Shown: positions 6,801 through 8,825 of the stretch, piece after piece
Numbering within the stretch: the first letter of the stretch is position 1
Layout: every line of letters begins with the position of its first letter
Assembly: GCA_016936035.1 (NCBI GenBank)
Contig: JAFGPU010000054.1
Span: forward strand, 1-8,825
Direction: 5' to 3'
DNA: 8,825 nt
Source: Acidimicrobiales bacterium
GTDB taxonomy: Bacteria; Actinomycetota; Acidimicrobiia; Acidimicrobiales; VFJN01
Made by a program: the position numbers and the translations under genes
The notes under the pieces: generated by a model
Databases searched by the model: none
What the model was told of the DNA's origin: nothing
Seen by the model: the letters and a program-made list of their open reading frames with translations, nothing else

Positions 6801-8216
6801 CTGGTGGCGACCGTGCTGCTGGGCCTGGCCGACGACCCCGACGCCCAGACGCAGTACCCGATGGGCTGGGTGCCGGGGGACGGAAACCTGATCGTCTACG
6901 GCCTGGGCGGCAGCGGCACCACCACGACGCTCACGACCCTGGCGCTCGGGCTGGCCCGATCGCACGCTCCCGACGACGTGCACGTGTACGCGCTCGACTT
7001 CGGTGCGGGCGAGCTCTCGGCGCTCGCCACCCTGCCGCACGTGGGTGGCGTGGTGCTCGCCAACGAGCGCGAGCGGCAGATGCGCCTGATCCGTCACCTC
7101 CGTGGCGAGCTCGACCGCCGCCGGGCCGTGGGCGCGGCGGTGGTGCGCGGCGAACCGGCGATCGTCACCCTGGTCGACGGGTGGAGCGCCTTCGCCGCCG
7201 AGTACGGCGACCTGGCCGGCAACGCGGTGTGGGAGGCCTTCACCCGCGTCATGGCGGACGGGCCCGAGGTGGGTCTGTACACGATCGTCGCCGCCGACCG
7301 GGCCAACGCGGTGCCCAGCACCATCGCCTCGCTGGTGCGCCAGCGCCTGGCGCTGCGGCTGGCCGACAGGAACGACTACAGCAACTTCGGCGTGCGCAGC
7401 TCGGCCGTGCCCGAGATGGTGCCGGGGCGCGCGCTCGTGGCGGGGACGGGCCAGGTGGTGCAGGTCGCCCGGCCCGCCGGCGGCGTGGCGGTCGCGGTCG
7501 AGCGCATCGCCGCCGCCCACCGGGCGCCACGGCGGCCGCCCCTGCGCGTCGAGCCCCTCGCCACCGAGCTGCCGCTGGCCGACCTCGGCGCGGCGGCCGA
7601 GCTCGACGCACGGCCCTGGCGCATCCCCGTCGGCGTGGCGGAACGCACCCGCACGGCGGTCGGGCTGGTCGCCTACCAGGGTGAGCACGCCCTCGTCACC
7701 GGTCCGGCACGGTCGGGCAAGAGCACGACGCTGCTCACCATCGCCGCCGTGTGCCGGGCGGCGCGCCCCGACCTCACGGCCGTGGCGGTGGCGGGGCCGC
7801 GGTCGCCTCTGCGCGACCACCCGCTCGTCGACGCGGTCGTCGCCCCGGGCGAGATCGGCACGCGCCTCGGCCCCCTGGTCGACGGCACCGACGGCGTCGT
7901 GCTGGTCCTCGTCGACGACGCCGAGGCCCTCGACGACCAGGGAGGCGTGCTCGACCGGCTGTCGACGTCCGACCGCGCCGACCTGCTGTTCGCGGCGGCG
8001 GGGCGGAACGACGGCATCCGCTCCGGCTACTCGCACTGGACCCGGCCGTTGCGGCGGTCGAAGGTCGGCGTGCTCCTGCGGCCCGACGTCGACCTCGACG
8101 GCGACATCCTCGGCGCGCAGCTGCCCCGCCGGGCGCCGGTGGCGATGGTCGCCGGGCGTGGCTACGTCGCCTGCGCCGGCGAGGTCGACCTGGCCCAGGT
8201 GGCGCTCCCCGACTGA
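3858..8216 (+). CDS. eccC: Type VII secretion ATPase, EccC/EssC family, with ubiquitin-like and FHA domains
   Basis: This 1452-residue membrane ATPase is expected to recognise and drive export of WXG100-type substrates. Residues 1-70 look like a beta-grasp/ubiquitin-like YukD/EsaB-type domain (TVGDLAHAL, RPLLVGDRV, LTEAGLHEGAEVRF). An FHA domain spans about 91-186 (R116, SRRH at 130-133, N153-G154 in SHNGTWV). After a Pro-rich linker (about 212-234) come two membrane helices (about 239-276) and a charged helix. A juxtamembrane domain then begins with LWERRPAHHDFLHLRAGVG, typical of EccC/EssC. ATPase 1 has GGTTGSGKS (666-674, K673), VDFKGGSAF and VIIDEF (D773, E774). After a second Pro/acidic linker (about 895-928), ATPase 2 has a degenerate P-loop GLGGSGTTTT (T1021 replaces Lys) and Walker B LVDG (D1107, G1108). 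ATPase 3 has GPARSGKST (K1288) and LVDD (D1353, D1354). The start GTG lacks a Shine-Dalgarno and is probably leaderless. A WXG100 gene lies 170 nt downstream. Confidence 0.92.
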   Translation: MQIVYIDGDSRRELDVRVDNPSATVGDLAHALDPTAGDRPLLVGDRVADPDFELTEAGLHEGAEVRFTPGPAGGRGPLSLSPLPDAAPSRLELVVVNGLDAGRRFALRPGTTIVGRAPGCEVVLPDGTLSRRHASLTLTAAGEVTIDDLGSHNGTWVAGEPVVRPVPVGERVPIRLGALEVEVRPVDDHDRPLALDPLRHTTTAGTIPFNRPPRPAPPPASDDVRPPAAPASGQGKVPLSLIGILTPLLFAGVMFLVLESAHMLLFAGLTPLMAIANAVDSKRRGRRTDRSEKDRFAREMREFRARLDGLAEAERRRRELATPDPAEIMRRVRLPSVTLWERRPAHHDFLHLRAGVGRVPWRPPVVDPPKLSEVPEQLTEALADAANLVGSPVPVDLSAGGVVGIVGHRDAALALARSLLCQATALHGPADLPVMVLARPDAAPVWDWTKWLPHTRDAGGSGRMLSADGELSTRLVESRLKAAGPRDRHERTPPGAGPPVGPTLLVVVDDESLTEGRRAPTRSLLRGDGGLVAGIVIASTVDRLPAVCTTVVEMTDPDGSADLTMPQAGERIEAFHPAGMSDDVARACARALARFEDPELDLVGAGLPSSIRLLPLLELEDCTPDAVLARWKDGGVDPRPATPVGVAEDGVFTVDLVGDGPHALVGGTTGSGKSELLRSMVAGLAACVDPDHLTFVLVDFKGGSAFDECARLPHTVGMVTDLDEHLAERALRCLEAELKHRERTLREAGATDLPDYLRKGRPEPMPRLLVIIDEFATLKAELPQFIDALVGVAQRGRSLGVHLLLATQRPQGAISDNIRANTNMRIALRVQEPNDSKDVIDVADAAAIPRTVPGRAYVRLGPGEVVAIQSALSTATRSESTVAPIDVAPFVYGPEPRRPAPPPPEAPGPPTVGAGGGPDDDEPETDLSVLVRAIGEAFEQTGRPRPRRPWPDPLPDDLDLDALTEDALARGAGGESPGATPLVATVLLGLADDPDAQTQYPMGWVPGDGNLIVYGLGGSGTTTTLTTLALGLARSHAPDDVHVYALDFGAGELSALATLPHVGGVVLANERERQMRLIRHLRGELDRRRAVGAAVVRGEPAIVTLVDGWSAFAAEYGDLAGNAVWEAFTRVMADGPEVGLYTIVAADRANAVPSTIASLVRQRLALRLADRNDYSNFGVRSSAVPEMVPGRALVAGTGQVVQVARPAGGVAVAVERIAAAHRAPRRPPLRVEPLATELPLADLGAAAELDARPWRIPVGVAERTRTAVGLVAYQGEHALVTGPARSGKSTTLLTIAAVCRAARPDLTAVAVAGPRSPLRDHPLVDAVVAPGEIGTRLGPLVDGTDGVVLVLVDDAEALDDQGGVLDRLSTSDRADLLFAAAGRNDGIRSGYSHWTRPLRRSKVGVLLRPDVDLDGDILGAQLPRRAPVAMVAGRGYVACAGEVDLAQVALPD

Positions 8217-8271
8217 CGGCGCGCGCCGCCGATGCGTGCCGGGGCGACCGCGATCCGCGACGCGCGCTGGC

Positions 8272-8277
8272 TAAGGT
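8272..8277 (+). promoter_or_regulatory. Candidate -10 element TAAGGT for the WXG100 gene
   Basis: TAAGGT in the 170-nt gap before the WXG100 gene matches TANNNT, and its context (GGCTAAGGT) resembles the -10 proposed for the ATPase gene (CACTAGCGT). Transcription would begin near 8284, leaving a leader of about 100 nt. No convincing -35 is visible. The rest of the gap holds a 12-base palindrome just after the ATPase stop (8217-8228) and nothing else recognisable. Confidence 0.3.
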
Positions 8278-8386
8278 CGGCGCCGGCGGGCGCTTCAGAA
8301 GGGGACGACCGACGGGCCTGGGGCCGATGCGGCGTCCGGACTTCTCCTCTGCACAACCTCCAGAACGCTCAAAGGAGCAGCGAACC

Positions 8387-8671
8387 ATGGGCCAGGGTGT
8401 GGTCAAGTCGACGCCGGACGCCATCACGGCGATCCAGAACATGAAGAACACGATCAACGGCGGGCTACTGGAGAACATCAACTCGTTCATCAGCTACGCC
8501 GACAGCCTCAACTCCGAGAACTTCGCGGGCGCCAAGGCCGACCAGTTCTACTCGGAGTGGCCCGAGACCAAGTCGGCCCTGCAGACCGCCCTCGAGCGGC
8601 TCAACATGATGAGCGACGACGTCATGACGGTGAACACCAACATCCAGGGTGCGGGCGGCAACCAGGTCTGA
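8387..8671 (+). CDS. WXG100 (ESAT-6-like) family protein, probable T7SS substrate
   Basis: This 94-residue protein has the WXG100 size and helical-hairpin pattern. Helix 1 covers about residues 9-43; the turn is NFAG (45-48); helix 2 continues as AKADQFYSEWPETKSALQTA and onward to about 86. The family consensus W-x-G-x-x-A-x-x-F-x-x-x-W is met at every position except the first, where F46 replaces Trp (F46, G48, A51, F54, W58). The protein is unusually Asn-rich (11 Asn) and the gene is visibly less GC-rich than its neighbours. AAAGGAG (8371-8377) with 9-nt spacing before an ATG suggests strong translation, as expected for an abundant secreted protein. No YxxxD/E signal is found in the C-terminal tail, so it may depend on a heterodimer partner for export. 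Its place directly after the EccC/EssC-like ATPase supports the role. Confidence 0.85.
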   Translation: MGQGVVKSTPDAITAIQNMKNTINGGLLENINSFISYADSLNSENFAGAKADQFYSEWPETKSALQTALERLNMMSDDVMTVNTNIQGAGGNQV

Positions 8672-8678
8672 TCCCGCA

Positions 8679-8706
8679 GCCCGGGGCCGGCTCGCCGGCC
8701 GCGGGC
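8679..8706 (+). terminator. GC-rich hairpin directly after the WXG100 gene
   Basis: GCCCGGGGCCGG (8679-8690) pairs with CCGGCCGCGGGC (8695-8706) over 12 positions with a single G-G mismatch and a CTCG tetraloop, starting 8 nt after the WXG100 stop. There is no T-tract. It could be a terminator, or a 3' stabiliser that keeps WXG100 mRNA more abundant than the downstream message. Confidence 0.5.
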
Positions 8707-8718
8707 GATCGGCGCGAC

Positions 8719-8749
8719 GCGGCGCAGGCCACCGCCCGGCCTGCGCCGC
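8719..8749 (+). terminator. Second, perfect 12-bp hairpin before the next gene
   Basis: GCGGCGCAGGCC (8719-8730) and GGCCTGCGCCGC (8738-8749) are perfectly complementary around a 7-nt loop (ACCGCCC). It lies 12 nt after the previous hairpin and 36 nt before the next start codon. No T-tract follows. Together the two hairpins suggest partial or full transcript termination after the WXG100 gene, or mRNA processing and protection. Confidence 0.55.
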
Positions 8750-8785
8750 CGCCGTCCCTGCGCCGCTGCGAGGAGAACAACTCGG

Positions 8786-8825
8786 ATGACCACCGTCGGC
8801 GACTACGACCTCGAGCACCAGATCG
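8786..8825 (+). CDS. 5' end of an unidentified gene in the T7SS locus (partial)
   Basis: ATG at 8786 is preceded by GCGAGGAG (AGGAG at 8771-8775, 10-nt spacing) and opens 13 codons, MTTVGDYDLEHQI, before the window ends. The fragment is too short to assign a family. Since WXG100 genes often come in pairs or sit beside other secretion components, this may be a second WXG100 partner or a T7SS structural or effector gene. That is inference from position only. Confidence 0.6.
   Translation, partial: MTTVGDYDLEHQI

Noticed and set aside
2367..8036. A 1889-codon open frame on the - strand across the stress operon and the ATPase gene.
   Set aside because: It mirrors the codon structure of strong + strand genes (Arg/Gly/His/Val/Asp-rich, no recognisable domains). 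Very long antisense frames are expected in such GC-rich DNA because stop codons are rare.
8217..8228. The 12-base palindrome CGGCGCGCGCCG after the ATPase stop, as a terminator or operator.
   Set aside because: It has no spacer for a stable hairpin loop, and alternating GC palindromes of this size arise easily in this background.
8296..8386. A regulatory switch in the WXG100 leader, with a purine stretch near 8296 and a pyrimidine stretch near 8342 that could pair with each other or with the Shine-Dalgarno.
   Set aside because: Each alternative pairing reaches only about 5 consecutive base pairs, which is not convincing in a sequence this GC-rich.
8786..8825. Naming the truncated last gene as a second WXG100 protein.
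   Set aside because: Only 13 residues are visible and none is diagnostic; position alone does not justify a family name.

Overview
The window is very GC-rich, with nearly every third codon position G or C, several GTG starts, tightly packed genes and short GTGA/ATGA overlaps. This is typical of a high-GC actinobacterium. The gene content would fit the Acidimicrobiia or a related lineage, but that placement is an inference. Every real gene lies on the + strand. No tRNA, rRNA, CRISPR array, insertion sequence or integrase is visible.

Region A (1-1951) is the 3' part of an energy-coupling-factor (ECF) cobalt/nickel importer operon. It holds the last codons of what is probably cbiM, a CbiN-like PDGLE protein, the CbiQ transmembrane coupling protein and the CbiO ATPase. 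Stops and starts overlap or almost touch, so the subunits are probably co-translated. A large compound hairpin (1956-1998) follows the cbiO stop.

Region B (2013-3852) is a compact three-gene set of small membrane-associated proteins. The first is an amphipathic-helix protein with five consecutive 11-residue LEA-like repeats and a C-terminal membrane anchor. The second is a two-TM Holin-X (Phage_holin_3_6) protein and the third a DUF3618 protein with its own 11-residue periodic tail. The layout recalls the E. coli yqjD-yqjE-yqjK stationary-phase operon. A good match to a general-stress (SigB/SigF-type) promoter, GTTTGA-N12-GGGAAG, sits about 40 nt upstream of the first ribosome-binding site. 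A strong hairpin closes the set.

Region C (3843-8825) begins a type VII (WXG100/ESX-like) secretion locus. A 1452-residue EccC/EssC-family ATPase carries an N-terminal ubiquitin-like (YukD/EsaB-like) domain, an FHA domain, two membrane helices and three FtsK/SpoIIIE-type ATPase modules. Module 1 and module 3 have intact Walker A motifs; module 2 is degenerate. The gene appears to be translated from a leaderless transcript. Next is a 94-residue Asn-rich WXG100 protein with FAG in place of WXG, preceded by a strong Shine-Dalgarno. Two strong hairpins follow it, and then the first 13 codons of another gene that runs off the edge.

The most unusual points are the fused ubiquitin-like/FHA/ATPase architecture, the atypical WXG100 partner without a C-terminal YxxxD/E signal, the hairpin that overlaps the ATPase promoter, and the matching 11-residue periodicity in two proteins of one putative stress operon.
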